NCBI RefSeq assembly: GCF_020520425.1
Contig: NC_079491.1
Location: 24,667,449 to 24,731,448, forward strand
Length of the DNA stretch: 64,000 nucleotides
Reading direction: 5' to 3'
Source: Spinacia oleracea
Taxonomy: Eukaryota; Streptophyta; Magnoliopsida; Caryophyllales; Amaranthaceae
The notes below the pieces were generated by a model, which saw only the letters and a list, made by a program, of their open reading frames with translations, did no database searches and was not told the origin of the DNA. Position 1 is the first letter of the stretch, and the number at the start of each line of letters is the position of its first letter. Positions 10,173-23,800 of the stretch are shown one piece after another. Made by a program: the position numbers and the translations under genes.

Positions 10173-11630
10173 TGATGAGTCATATTTGTATAGGGTATTT
10201 TAGGCGCATTTAGGTTGCATTATTAGGCATTTATATTATTTTAGTTGCATTTAGGATCACATTTGCATAAGTTATCGTTGTCGTACTCTATTACGCCTCG
10301 TTTGTGTTTTCTTAATGTTTCAGGTGATTTTACGGTCATTTGGATACTTTCGGAGTGTTATGAGTTGATTTGGATGATGAACGGATGGAATGTTGACTCG
10401 AGGATCATTGCATGTCTCTAGGGATAATTTTGAGTCAACAACGAAGCTAAACGCTATTTTTCTAAGCATCAAAACGGACAAGCGTTCACTCTTTTGATGA
10501 TGTCTCAAGTTATACATGTCGGAATGAGACGATTTTGATTGGGCTAGAAAGTAGACTTCAAGAGCTTTCCAACGACAGGTCACACGTCCTTATAGGAATT
10601 GTAGAACAAGAGTTATGACATAAACAAGATGACTCGACTATCCGATTCGCCCACGGCCCAAAACGCATGCCCAACTTTCTCCTTGGGCGCGAAAACCAGC
10701 GGGGCCGCTGGTTTCTCCGCCCAACTACATCCGCGTGGGTCCGTTGCGTCGCTTCTCGTGACCGTTCAGTTAAATGATAACTTATGCAATTATTATTATT
10801 TCCTATTTTGTTTAGAATTTAGGAAGCATATAAATACTTCAAGGGAACTAATTTATTTTCCCTTATGCTTTTATTTTCCTAAGGTTTTAATTGTCCTAGA
10901 ACTCCTCTTTCACGTTCTTTTTTCTCTCTTTTCTTTTTCGTGAACCATAGTTTTTCTACAAACTCCATTAATGTAATTCTTTGAGGTATTATTGATTTTC
11001 CTTTTTGTTTTATTTATTGCTTTTAATTATGTTTTCATTCTTAGATTTGATTTTCATTGTTCGTTTCATGATTGAGTAGTTTCCTGTCTAGGGTTTCGGA
11101 ATCCATGTTTATATTATGAATCCTTATTATTATTGTTGATGGTTTGATTATTCATTGATATTTCTAGTTGATTAGGTTTATATTGTTAATCTTTGCAATC
11201 TGATCAATTGTTTGATTAAATCATGCCAATAGGATTTAGAATCGAAAGATCGAATTTTAGAGGCTTACCTACAACTAGCAATTCTGATTATGTTAGCGAC
11301 CGTACTGCATATGTTGAATTGAGAGCGTTAAGACCCGACCGTAGGATTAACTTGTGCTCTAGATAATTTGAATATTTGAATTGTTGATGATGTTTTGATT
11401 GATTTTGAACTATGAACATGGTGAACCATTGCCCTAGACCTTTTAGTTTATTTTCCTTTATTTTAGTTTAACCATTCAATCCTAAATTTTGTGACATTGT
11501 TAGTTTCGCCATACCTTGAAAGCTAGATTTAAATAGTCATCTCTCCGTGGATTCGACCCTGCTTACCCTACTACATTGTTAGGAGGTTTCGTTAGGATAT
11601 TATTTTTGACAGGTGTACGACAGCCTATCA
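10173..11630 (+). repeat. Solo LTR of an unassigned LTR retrotransposon (1458 bp)
   Basis: It begins TGATGAGTCATATTTG and ends ACAGCCTATCA, and is flanked on both sides by the 5 bp duplication ACTAC (10168-10172 and 11631-11635). Element B has no corresponding sequence at this point, which confirms an insertion. A TATA-like ATATAAATAC near 10829 suggests plus orientation. There is no internal region. Confidence 0.87.
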
Positions 11631-12050
11631 ACTACCCCGACCGGGGCATGTGTTGGATCGACGATAGAGGAGGTACCAAGCCGGCACAAATATTTCCCAT
11701 AGAAGCCTATCATAAACTACGTGACATATTATTTTGCTTCATGTTGTAATGTTAGTTATGTGTAGCGAATTATGTGATTGTGTGTGACAAATAATACTAG
11801 AAAACCAACGATCCTAAAAATTTCCCAAACATTCATAAACACCAATTGGCCAAAGAGTTGTACCAACATACGTGTCCTGTAGCCCCGGGCGATCGCCACA
11901 AAAACAAGCGACGCCCAGGACAGCCTGTAACGGATCCCACAACGCTGCACAACGCGTAAAGGACGTTATTAGGCAGGCACGCAAAATTAAGTCGTATGTA
12001 CGAAAAAAGGATAGACGAACAGAGTACGAGTACCAGTCAGGGACGCATTT

Positions 12051-12105
12051 TCAGCGCCCCTGGCTGGGCGCTAATCATTTTCAACGCCCCTTGCTGGGCG
12101 CTGAA
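12051..12105. repeat. Paired-hairpin module, copy 1
   Basis: CAGCGCCCCTGGCTGGGCGC, then CAACGCCCCTTGCTGGGCGC, in the element A leader. Confidence 0.8.
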
Positions 12106-12479
12106 GTTGCTGCCTGGCCTTTTGGTCAGGCACAACAGCCTCGGTACACGCGCATAAAATATACGTAGCAATAAAAAAATTCATAACAAATTTGCTACGA
12201 GGACGTATGAAAAAAGGCACTCGATTCTAAGAACGACTTATAAACAACTCCTTGTGTCGTCATTAGGCCTCCTGTGACGACAATGTTCGGCACCAAAACC
12301 GAGCATGCTAATTTAAATAACTTTGAATGTCACACGGGCAAATGTTTCGAAAATCCAAAGAATGACCAAAAGAAGAGCCAAAAGTGTACCAACAAGAGTG
12401 AGAATAGAAAACCGATAGAAAGAGTCAGAAGTCTAGACGAAGTAATGCTTAACTTTGGGCCTAAACTTTAGCTTGTCTT

Positions 12480-13568
12480 ATGCATAGGGCTGGTTCTGCC
12501 ACTTGGTGTCGATCTGAAAATCGAAGGTTAGTGCGTCTCGAAGCTACATCACCAACACAAGGTTTAGTAACTCCAAGCTCCATCCGTCATTCCCCCTTTC
12601 AAGGATCTCCGCTTTCCCAACCTCGATTCACACCCTCAAACATGTCCATGGGAGAATTACGAGACTAAATGGTCCAAATTACCCAACTTATGAGTCAACT
12701 GAAAATGGAAAATGAATCCTTAGCGGCTGCGCAAGCCAAAAATGACCTCGATAACGAGAAGAAGATCAAAAAAATGGTTCTGCAGCAAACCATGGGGAGC
12801 AAGTATTTCTCCCTCGATCCTAAACCTTTTCCTTGCAAACTACCGGAAAAGTTTAGTTCATCCGACTTACCAAAGTTCAAAGCCACGGACAATCCCCGTG
12901 ATCATCTCTTGAGCTTTGTAAATGCCATGAACTTGAAAGGTGTGGACAAGTCCATGTATTTGTCTGCCTTTCCTTTGTCCTTGGAACCCGTGCCACTCAA
13001 ATGGTACTACCACCAGGACCCTAAGCTCTTACCCACTTGGGAAGACTTTGTCAATGTCTTCATCAAGCAATACTCGTCAAACATGGATTTTCAAGTCACC
13101 ATGCGCGAGTTGGAAGTCCTCTTCCAAAAGAAAAATGAAGGTTTCACGACCTATTTTTCTAGATGGGGAGACCAAGCGGCCCAACTAATCAATAGGCCTC
13201 CTGAAACTGAATTGGTCCAAAAGTTCATTGACAACCTAGACCCAGCTTATAAACAACACCTTAGGTACTTGGGCCTTGATACCTTCAAAAGGGTTTATGA
13301 TGTAGGAATAAAGATCGAGGATAACCTCGCAAAAACAGTGCAAAGCAAGCATGCATACAAAAGTAACACCTACAACAGGGTCCACGCCTCAAACCCAAGA
13401 GGTCCACACCGTAGAAGAAACCCCAACCCGAAGGAGCCCTGGAAGATGGACCCGAGATCGGAAGTTTGCCCCACTCAGGTCGACTCTGGTACAAGCCTTC
13501 CAAAGACTAACCAATCAAGGAAAGCTAAGACCCATAGGCCCCACACCCGACCCTTCATTCAAAAATAA
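12480..13568 (+). pseudogene. Element A gag, N-terminal and core part (interrupted)
   Basis: An in-frame run from 12480 meets a TAA at 12666-12668 and continues directly with an ATG at 12669. The 12669 frame encodes a helical N-terminus and a Tat/Ogre-type gag core: FPCKLPEKFSSSDLPKF, then DHLLSFVNAMNLKGVDK, WEDFVNVFIKQYSSN and LIQKF-like segments, ending in IKIEDNLAK near 13335. After about 13350 the meaningful sequence passes to the frame beginning at 13351, so gag is broken by one stop and one frameshift. Gag would build the capsid. Whether the TAA is a lesion or the natural end of an upstream frame is unclear. Confidence 0.7.
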
Positions 13569-15453
13569 TTATTGGGTCGAGGGCACCTATTGCAAATTCC
13601 ATCAAGGAAATGGGCATGATACTGAAAATTGCTGGAATCTAAAAAACACGATCCAGGATATGATAGAGGATGAAGTAATACCTCTCCCTAACGTTGGCAA
13701 ACCCAACAACAACAAGAGCCCACTCGGTTCTTGTCACATCTCTCTCGATCAACCAGAAAATAAGAACTTTGACCCTACGGTGTATATTCCGCCCCAAGGT
13801 GCACCACTCGCCATGGTCCCTATGGATCAAATCGAGAGAGAAGTGTGCGGTGTGTGGGATGATGATGCTGAAGATGTCTACCTGTCTCAAGTATCGGGCC
13901 AAGACCTCTTTACTGAAACTTGGCCCGGGCATACTCCCATTGACACCACCTCTCAAGATCCCGAAGTTGACAATCTCACTCGGTCCGGAAGGGTATACCA
14001 ACAGGATATTCGCCCACCTCCCGTGGACGATATCCCAGTCAGACAGACTCCTGAAAACATACGGCACACCACCGTCGCAGAAGTCATCGAAAATCCTCTC
14101 TTGAAGCAACTAAAAAGAACTAAAGCCGAGATTACCATCTGGGATCTCATGTGCACTTCAAAGGAACATCGTGAAAAACTTATTCGCTCACTTGACCTCA
14201 TCTCAGTCCCTACGGACATCACACCTGACTCGTTGGTTAACCACGTCACAAGAAATGTTGAGGAAAAGGCAATAGTTTTTACTGACAAAGACTTACCTAA
14301 AGAAGGAGGCGCCCACAATAAGGCCCTCTATCTAGTGGTTGGATGCAAAGGACAAAACGTCCCCCTAGCACTCGTAGATAACGGCTCGGCGGTAAATGTC
14401 TGCCCATTGCGAACCGCCCATTGCTTGGGGCTAGGAAGCGATGACTTCCAAACCTCCACGCAAGGGGTACGAGCTTATGATAACTCTCGAAGGCTGTTGG
14501 GAAAAATCAACCTCACGATACAAACCGGGCTCGTGGCACGCACCACAGAGTTTCGAATAATCGACATCAAGCCCACTTTCAACCTCCTCTTAGAACGCCC
14601 TTGGCTCCATGACTTAGGAGGTGTGGCTTCTACCTTGCACCAAATGGTTAAATTTAACCATAACAGGGTAATTCTGGAAATACGCGCCCCTCCTCTCGAC
14701 GTCAGTTGTATTATGGTTGGAACGGCCGAAACTGCGGAAAACCTTTATGGTTTTCAGGTGGATGAAGCCATCCAAGTCATTGAGGACTATAATTTAGCAT
14801 TTCTAGATCCGCGTGCATCCCGAGTCATCCCTAAAATATTGCTAGCTCAAGGCTATTTCCCGGGAACTCCATTGGGCATAAGGAAGAAGAACTACACGTT
14901 CCATCCCCTACCCAACAAATCTACTCCCTTTGGCCTAGGCTATGAACCAACGGAGGAAGATATTGCTGACCACTTGTCTAGGCTACGCCTTAAGCCAACC
15001 AAGACAAAACAAGCCACCCTTCTTCCCCCATATCAAAGAACCCTTAACGGTATGTTCGTCCGGGAAGGAGAAGAACACCCGTGTTGTGACTTCCCTGAAC
15101 CCTTCGTTCAGGATTGCCTGCTAAACCCCGGATTTGAAATTTTCCATGACTGTCATACTTTGGATGAGGCACCCCACCTCACCAAGACTAAAACAACTGA
15201 AATATTGGACAACCAAGCTCTATGGACATTGTTTAACGAATCGAGGCCTATGGAGGATGAGACTGTGATGACTACCCTAGCTCTACAAGATGAAGGTTTC
15301 GATCCAACTCGGTTAATCGCTCCTACATCAACACTAGAAGAGGCCGAGAACGGATGGGTGAAGACATGTCAGTGGGTCAACGCAAAGGGAATAGAGTTCA
15401 AGATGAGTACAGGCAAAAGACCAAGGATCTACGAGACTAAACCCAAGGCTTGA
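13351..15453 (+). CDS. Element A gag C-terminus and aspartic protease
   Basis: This 700-codon frame carries on from gag in the +1 frame. An early segment has a zinc-knuckle-like motif CKFHQGNGHDTENC (about 13592). The retropepsin-type protease lies around 14325-14660, with active-site motif ALVDNGSAVNVCPL and a downstream FNLLLERPWLHDLGG motif, as in Tat/Ogre proteases. The remaining 240 residues match nothing I recognise beyond a possible degenerate G-patch-like region. The frame ends at a normal-looking stop and no reverse transcriptase follows anywhere in element A, so its replication would depend on enzymes supplied by another element. Confidence 0.75.
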   Translation: MHTKVTPTTGSTPQTQEVHTVEETPTRRSPGRWTRDRKFAPLRSTLVQAFQRLTNQGKLRPIGPTPDPSFKNNYWVEGTYCKFHQGNGHDTENCWNLKNTIQDMIEDEVIPLPNVGKPNNNKSPLGSCHISLDQPENKNFDPTVYIPPQGAPLAMVPMDQIEREVCGVWDDDAEDVYLSQVSGQDLFTETWPGHTPIDTTSQDPEVDNLTRSGRVYQQDIRPPPVDDIPVRQTPENIRHTTVAEVIENPLLKQLKRTKAEITIWDLMCTSKEHREKLIRSLDLISVPTDITPDSLVNHVTRNVEEKAIVFTDKDLPKEGGAHNKALYLVVGCKGQNVPLALVDNGSAVNVCPLRTAHCLGLGSDDFQTSTQGVRAYDNSRRLLGKINLTIQTGLVARTTEFRIIDIKPTFNLLLERPWLHDLGGVASTLHQMVKFNHNRVILEIRAPPLDVSCIMVGTAETAENLYGFQVDEAIQVIEDYNLAFLDPRASRVIPKILLAQGYFPGTPLGIRKKNYTFHPLPNKSTPFGLGYEPTEEDIADHLSRLRLKPTKTKQATLLPPYQRTLNGMFVREGEEHPCCDFPEPFVQDCLLNPGFEIFHDCHTLDEAPHLTKTKTTEILDNQALWTLFNESRPMEDETVMTTLALQDEGFDPTRLIAPTSTLEEAENGWVKTCQWVNAKGIEFKMSTGKRPRIYETKPKA

Positions 15454-16446
15454 GCCGTAGAGAGCACTTTAGTAAAACGCCTAGTAGTTCTTTAGATGAT
15501 AGAAAAAAATAAAGCTTTAGATATGGTCCTAGGAACCCTTAGAATATTGATTAATTTATTTCAGTGTGTTTTCCTTACTTTCAAAATTAATAAAGGCGTA
15601 AAATTTCTCCTAAAATATTATTCTAACACGAAATAAGCACTAATCATACTTGCAAATATAAAAAATAAAGCGGCCCACTTTAGGCCCAATAGCAAGGCCC
15701 ACTCAGTCTTGAATCGTGACATCAAAACCAATTCCCGAAATCCACAAAATAAACCATACCATCCCATTCATATTCCCAAGACATAAGGATCAAGCCCGTG
15801 CGACCCAAAGAAACCAAAAAGAAATCAAATCCAAACAATGCGAATGTTGCTCAAAAAAAAAACATAACCCCATCATCCACATCATTAGCAACACGCACCT
15901 CAACCCACCCAAAAAGCCTACGCAAAGATCTTCATATCTTCCGCACCCTAACTCCGTTTTCAAAGCCGTTTCGAGTCACGAATAGAAAAAATTAATCCGA
16001 ACTAAAATGCGTCTAACACTAACAGTCCAAAAAGCTTCCGAAATAGCGTCAAAATTGATTTATGACGAACAAAAAGTAAAATGAAACAAAGAAAAATAAA
16101 TAAATGCAAGAACATGTGAAGCAACGCGCCAAAAAATCTCCCCAGGAATCATTTTCAACGCCTAGAGCTGGGCGCCGATATCTTTAACGCCCCAGCCTGG
16201 GAGATGAATCTCTCTGCTTGCCAACCTTTGCCCAGAAGTGCTCGTCATTTTATCCTCACATACACGGAAAAATAACGAACACTTGGGAGGGTACAACACG
16301 TATTCAGATATACGTACCCAAAAAAAAACATTAATATTCAAACGTATATATGTACCCAAATAAAAAAAACAACAAAACACATGAAAAGATTTTTGTGCAA
16401 AATACATGGCTTACGGCAAAGCAGCAGATTAAAACTATTAATAAAC
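15454..16446 (+). other. Element A non-coding region after protease
   Basis: No coding sequence. The part from about 15640 is recognisably similar to 31560-31660 of B. It contains the second hairpin module (16154-16209) and ends in TAAAC, the target site used by copia-2. Confidence 0.55.
16154..16209. repeat. Paired-hairpin module, copy 2 (second stem damaged)
   Basis: The first stem ends GGGCGCCGATATCTTTAACG. The second reads CGCCCCAGCCTGGGAGATG, so its right arm is lost. The duplicated block beside copia-2 begins at 16187, between the two stems. Confidence 0.78.
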
Positions 16447-17881
16447 TGTTAGGTTATGATACATATGATATTACATAAATCATGCGGAAACAACCATTAA
16501 CCCAGGAATACATATTATTTACACATAATCATATAGCATAATTTAGATGCATACTCTTTGTTGCGTGCCCTCCCTAGCTGCGCCCGAACCGAGCAAGAAC
16601 AAGTCTTTAGGACTCCAAGTGTCGTCCCTCCGTAGATAGTCCACAGCACGTCCGGATCCGCCTTAAGATTGACCAACTAGAATCGCCCTTAAGGTACTAG
16701 AATTTTCGGCACTTTTGAGCAAGATGTGTGATTGAATTTTTCTCTCAAAAACTCACTTTGAATACTTTTTAAAACTCATTATAAATTGTGAACCCAGGCC
16801 ACATATTTATAGGGGTATGGAAAGGGAATTGGAATCCTATTCAGATACAAATTAATTAAACCTAGAATCCTACAAGAACTCTAATTAATTAATTTATCAA
16901 ATAGAATTAGGAATTTAATCATCAACCGAACTCTGCACGTTTTAGGAATCGTGCATGAACACAAACACTTACGCACACACACACGGCAGCCACGATGGGC
17001 CGCCCATGCGCGTGCGTGCGAGCAGCAGCCCACGCAGTGAGGCCTACGCGAGCTACAAGCCCACGTAGCTCCTGCGCGCGCTGCGCGCGCTGTGCGCGCT
17101 GCCACGGCCTGCTGGGCCTGGCCTTGCGCTGGGCCTGGCGTGGCCTTGGCTGTTCGTGTGGCGCGCTTGGCTTGCTGGGCGATGGCCTAGCTTCGTGCTG
17201 GGCCCTCGTCCGGCAGGCCTCGTCCGATGCTTATTCGTACGATACGCTTCCGATTAAATTTCCGATTCCGGAATTCATTTCCGATACGAACAATATTTAA
17301 CATTTCCGATTCCGGAATTAATTTCCGTTTCGAACAAATATTTAATATTTCTGTTTCCGGAATTATTTTCCGATTCCGATAATATTTCCGATTCTGACAA
17401 TATTTCCGTTTCCGGCAATATTTCCGATTCTGGCAATATTTCCATTTCCGATAATATTTTCCGATACGTACCATGTTTCCGTTTCCGGCAACATCTACGA
17501 CTTGGATAATATTTATATTTCCGATACGATCCATATTTCCGTTTCCGGCAATATCATCGTTTCCGGAGTATTCATTTCTTGCCTGTGACGATCTCAGCTC
17601 CCACTGAAAACAAGATCCGTCGATTCCGAATATCCATAGATGGAGTATCTAATGCCATTAAATACTTGATCCGTTTACGTACTATTTGTGTGACCCTACG
17701 GGTTCAGTCAAGAGTAAGCTGTGGATTAATATCATTAATTCCACTTGAACTGAAGCGGCCTCTAGCTAGGCATTCAGCTCACTTGATCTCACTGAATTAT
17801 TAACTTGTTAATTAATACTGAACCGCATTTATTAGACTTAACATAGAATGCATACTTGGACCAAGGGCATTATTTCCTTCA
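16447..17881 (-). repeat. copia-2 3' LTR
   Basis: On the minus strand it starts TGAAGGAAATAATGCCC at 17881 and ends CCTAACA at 16447. On the minus strand a TATAAATA box reads from 16811 to 16804. A GC-rich segment with repeated GCGCGC lies at about 16975-17235 and an array of short TTTCCG-based repeats at about 17245-17575. It differs from the copy at 25480-26914 at about six positions by eye. Confidence 0.88.
17246..17575. repeat. Degenerate TTTCCG-based short tandem repeats in copia-2 LTR
   Basis: Units such as TTTCCGTTTCCGGCAATA and TTTCCGATTCTGGCAATA recur with a spacing near 18-22 bp. The same array is present in the second LTR (26279-26608). Long minus-strand frames here arise from the repeat and look non-coding. 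Confidence 0.7.
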
Positions 17882-20800
17882 GTCTCCCACTTGTCCTTAG
17901 GGACAAGTGTGCATTTCCTAATTCCTTTGTCGCTCGATGCTTGCTCTTGAACATAAGGTAAGAGTCGTCATCCTTATTATGTCCAGAGGTGTTCCTCGGT
18001 TTCAGAGTTCAACTGATCAAATAAACAGATAATCATAGCCTATGATTCATCCGAGCACGGCCATGCATTTCACAGTTTCTAGCTCTCCGAGTGGCCTTGT
18101 ACAACTTTTAAGCATCTCATCCTGATTTATGGGAGGACAATCCCAATCTTGCGATCTTGAGATTAGACTTCGTTTGATAGGTGATTACCTGAGCGTTGCC
18201 ATTATAGCCTCCTTTTACGGTGCGACGGTTGGTCAACGTCAAAGCAACCAGTTTTCAAACAAGTAATCTCAAATCACTCAGGTATTGAGGATTTAGTGTC
18301 TAATAATTTTAATGAAATTTACTTATGACAGATTTTCATCTCTTACAGTAAAGTTTCATAGGTCTTGTCCGATACTAGTCTTCCCAAAGTAAGTATCTAT
18401 GCAAATGATTATGACATTGCCATGTCCACATAGTTCAAGAAACAGAACTACTAGTCATCTTGCATTCTAATCGTCTAACGTTTTCTATGCGTCCAATTTT
18501 ATAGAAAACTCCGACTAGGGACCATTTTCAACCTTTGACATTCAAGTTCACTTGATAGACATTTCTTAGTCACAGGACTGGTCCTGACAGTCTATCTTGA
18601 ATATATCGTCAAATTTGAAGGGACTCATCATTTAATACTAAACCAAGATTAAATGGAATATGAAAATACATTTCATATATGATAAATGTTCAACCCCAAT
18701 GTTTTATAACCATGGGCCTCAAATCCATCTTCTATAACAATTCATGGAATTCAAAGCTATGCTTGATTTCCAGTGCTACAACGTGAGTGTTGCTTCTCAC
18801 TTGTTGCATAGGTTTAGTTATCATGCTTTGCCAATCTTAATATCCTTTTCATCGAATGTTCTTCGAGATATGATGATAAGATCTTTTCGAGTTTGTTTAT
18901 TATGTGATCTAGTCTTTCTTACTTCGATGGTGGTTTTACTCATTTTGCAATGAAGAACCATCAAGTTAGCAGACGTTTTTCTTGCTTCAAGAGTGGTTCT
19001 ACGCATTTTTCAATGAAGAACCATCAAGCCAGCAGATAGGTGATCTGCCCAAGTTCAGTGAAGAACTTTAAACAACCCTGTTTTATTGCTTCTTAGGCAA
19101 TAATTACTTTTACTTCAACTGTATAGGTTGCTAGTGATGCTTTGTTTGGATTTACCTATCCAGGCAGTTCATAGATATGTGGAAGATTCTCCAACTATAT
19201 CTTAGAACATAGAAATGATTATTTTAATTTCCCACGCAACAACTCATGGTCTCCAACCCATGTTGCCATTTTCAAAACACGATGCTCTATAGCTCGTCCT
19301 TATCAATGGTTAACTCCAAAGGGTCTTGCTTGATCCTTTGCCAGTGTTTATGCGTGTAGCATCAATATTTAGCATATCTTTATTTCCTTGAATCAAGAAC
19401 TATTCCTATGTACCTTTTCAAGTACCATAAGTATTCTTGATCTCAATCTAGTTGATCTTTACTTAGATCAATAGAGATTGGTATATGTTCGTCATGGCTA
19501 AAGTCATACGATACGTTTTTGGCGATCCTCATATTATATCATACATGATAAATTCTTTTGCAGAATAATTCCCAATTGAATTCTATTCATGTAACTTTAG
19601 CTTATCTAGTTTCAGTAGATACTAAATTCAGCTAAATTCTTTGACATATAATATAGGTTAAGAATCTCATTTAGACTCTTTGATGTTTAACTTAGTAAAT
19701 GCTTATACATAGTTCAAACATCCTTTACTTAGATTTATTCACATGGGTCGAATATCTCCAATGGAGACTTTCGTGTTTGATTTAGTAAATGCCATTACTT
19801 AATCCAAAACAATATCATAAGATCTTTGTAAATAGATCTTAATACCCAGTATGTACTAAGTTTCGCCATGGTCCATCATTGATGAATAATTTCAAATCTA
19901 AGTCATTAGCATTTGAATGTTATTTCACAATAGAGAGATATGTGTGTAATACACATAGGACCAATTAAGTTTTAAGTACTCCCACTAAACTTCTTATATA
20001 TCTATAAGAATCATGTATATTTTATGAAACTAAAATACTTATTAGCTTCACTAAAATACATTTCTAATTCCCAATTGCTTGCTTTAAATCTGTACTTAGA
20101 TTTTATAAACCAGCTTTTCTATTCAAGCATTTATTTGGATCCACAAATCCTATGACATACCATGTACATAGTTTCTTCCAACATTTGACTGAGGAAGATG
20201 TTTTGTCATCCAATTGCCATATGTACCAATATGCAATCATTGCTTGAATTATAGACTTAAGCATTACGATTTTGCATGAGGTTTCAACACAATCCACATC
20301 GTGAATTTGCTTGTAACCTTTAGCAACTAATCTAGCTTTGTGTGTGAACACAATTTCATGTTTGATGGTTTTTATCCTTAAAACAAACTTTGCAACCAAT
20401 AGGTGTGAAACTATTCTTGCAAATCAACAAAATTTCAATTTTGTCATCAAAACATTGAGTATGTTTTATGGCCTCTAACCATTTAAAACATTGGAGTCTA
20501 TATATGGCCTCTAACCATTTTAGGGAATCTGGGTTTCGTCATAGCTTTCTTACAAGTCACAAACTCATTAATCTACATGATAATAGTTTGACTGCAAGTT
20601 GTAGGTTTCTTCACTATCTAATGGAAGAATAAGATAGCTTCAATGACCTGAACTTCATGTTTCTTCATTATCTAATAGAAGAATCTCATAGTTCTGGTGA
20701 CTTGAACTCTATGCCTACTAGGGTATAGAACATCAAACAATAGAATATCAATAGCCACTTGAAAGTCCTTTGAATATTCTGTTCTCCTTGAAGCACTTGT

Positions 20801-23800
20801 AAAGTCTTCTAAGAGATGTCTATTCTTTAAAGCCACTTCTAAAGTCCTTAAAGAATAAGTTCGGATTTTCTGAAGCACTTCGAAAAGCCTCCGGAATGTC
20901 CGTTTATGTTTGTTGTTCGCCTCGAAGACTTTCGAGGTCTATTTTCTCCCATTTGTCATTTTGGAAACGAATCTCCAAAAGGACATTATTTCGAGCAAAC
21001 AAACATTATGTTCTCAAAAATTCGTGGTAGAAACAATACCCTTGTGTCTCATTTGAATAAATCACAATGAAACATATATCTATACTTGGGCCTTAGTTTG
21101 TCGAATGACAAACACTAAGCTCCCACTAAGTTTTGCAACTCTCTAGATATATTTTATGAAAAGTTATTCTAAAATTACTTTTCAATAGCTTTGACGAATT
21201 TGGTTTAGTTTGGTGGTAGTTGAGCATTTTGTTTTAGAAATTATAGGAAAAGTCTTTATGATTCATCATTGATCGAATCAAGTACTAATTGACTTCGATT
21301 ATTCCAACGTAGATATGCCATATCTTATAGACCTAGATTGTGAAATTACAACACACAATCATTGATGATCATATTTGGTCTCAAGTAATCATCAACATGA
21401 TCTAACCTAGATCTTTACGATTTCTTGCCAGGTGGATTTTATACTTCTGAATCTTGGAACTACCCAAACAGATTCAACTTATATCACATTTGAGTCAATA
21501 AACCTATATTCACTCAAAACCATAAAGTCATAAAATCTTTCTTTAGCTTTGAACTCTATCGTCTAGGCGTTCTAACAATAGTTCATATCTTTTGTTACTT
21601 TCAACAAGTAAGACTAGCTTGTCTTAAGTTGATCTAGAAATCAACCAACTTTCAAAAGTCCATTAAAATAGAGCTTTTGAATGTTAACTTGTTGATATGG
21701 TCTAAGCAACAATGCCAAAGATTAGTGGAACTCAAATCAAGGGTTTGATTTGAACCTAGTAAAGTTTTTATTGTTAAAGAGTTGTTTGTTTTAATCAAGC
21801 ATATTGACTCATCCCGTAAATGACCATTTCATTCAAATAAACAAACAAACAAGCATTGTTTTTGTTCTTCTGAATGTGAGTCTTTATGTGTTTGAAAACA
21901 GAAATTTAGATATGCTGATTATGGAACAAAATAGCCATTAAGTTCCAGTCTTTGAAAGGACTTAAAACAAACTAGATGACCCTACAACTAATGTAGCAAT
22001 GCCATGCTTCATTTCCCACTTGTAGGTCATTAGTGTAGCCTAGCTTCCATTGTTTGAGTTATTACCGAAATAAGAACCTCAAGCGGTATATGATACCAAG
22101 GAAGTTTGATTGCTAGGTCACTTCTCTTTAAACATAAACTTATAGGAAGAAACGGAATCGTGAATTCCTTTCATTAGTTCCTCGTTTTCCTATTTCTTGT
22201 ACCCTTTCGTATAGCCTTAAGAATTGAATTCTCTAGTGTTGACTTTTATACTTTGTTAGACATGTCCAATGTCACCAACAAGGTTCTTTACCATTTTAAT
22301 TTATGTTGAATATTTTGTTTCAACTAGATGATCTTACCAGAAGCTTCTAAAGTTCTCTAAGCATTGATCTATTCGAATGTCTAGGGACTAGACTCATTCG
22401 AGAATTAAATGGACAAAGATATTAGGTTGTTAACCATTGGTAAAGCTGAGCGTTTAAGCTCAATGCTTTATGATCTCAAAACTACAGTGTATTTTGAATT
22501 CACAAGCACCAATTGGTTTGCCATTCGATTTTGATATTCGAAAACAACCATAAAAGTCGATATAAGAAACGTACATTTTAAATTGCTCACTTTCTCTCTT
22601 TTCCGTGAATCGTTCTTGGATTCACTACCAATCGAGGAAATTTACTGTTACCTTTCTAAAAGGATTTATTGTAGTGCAAGATATTTAATTATAAACAATA
22701 ATTAAAACATACATTGAAGCATGCAAAGTCTAAACATTTATCATGAATAATAACTTGAAATTAAAGCAACCATGCAATTCAAACAAGTTATTAGCATTTT
22801 ATTCGATTTTATTGTTCCGGCAGGTGTGAATAAAATGATTCCAAGACCCTAAAACCATTGAAGAATTAAGCACATTTTGTCGACTCAATTCTAAAACATT
22901 TTAGGTAAGCAAAAAGCCTTTTGCTAATAGTCTAGAAACTACTCTTGGACGTTGATAGGTACGTCTAAGAACTTATTAGGTAAACCTATCGATTTTGCCA
23001 CGACATAAAAGGACTCCTTACTTATATCGTTGAGTTTCACCAAAACTAACATGTACTCACAATTATTTGTGTACCTTGCCCCTTTAGGACCAATAAGTAA
23101 CACCTCGCTGAGCGAAAACTATTACTAGATTGATGTAAAGGATATCCAAGCAAGTGTATATTTTGGCATGGCACCTTTTAACTCAATTTTTAAGTTTGAA
23201 ACTTAAGGCTCTTACTATGTTGGTTAGATTTTAAGTGAACTAAAATCCTTAATCATGCAACATAATCAAGCTTTTGATCTCATGCATTTTAAGACATATT
23301 TAATAGCAATAAATAACTTAAAACATGCATAAGATAAATGTGATCTAGTATGGCCCGACTTCATCTTGAAGCTTTGACTTCAAAGTCCGTCTTGAAAATC
23401 TCCGTGGGAGGCACCATTTTCTTCAAATAGGATAAGCTATAACTAATTACAACTATTTGATGGTACGCAGACCATATTTGAATTGAAAAATAACTTTGGT
23501 ACTTTAGACCAATTACATTCAAATTAATGGTACGCAGACCATATTTTCTATCCTATTTGGGCCATACTAGTCACTTCATAACCTGCAAAACAGTACATAT
23601 ACAATATATACCATTCACCCATTCATTATCATGAATGGCCCACATAGCTGGTTAGTAAAACACATTATGCATCACGTAAACATTTGCAGCAATTAATCAA
23701 GGGCACCAATAATCTACCAATTATTCAGTCCTTATTAATTCTAATCAAGTTGTTTTAACCTTAAGGATTCGTAGACCTAATCAAGAGTTTATGACTAAAA

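Larger units (their letters stand above)
9807..12479 (+). other. Element A leader region
   Basis: It is non-coding apart from short accidental frames. It aligns with 29450-30650 of element B once the solo LTR at 10173-11630 is removed. It holds the first paired-hairpin module (12051-12105). Confidence 0.6.
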
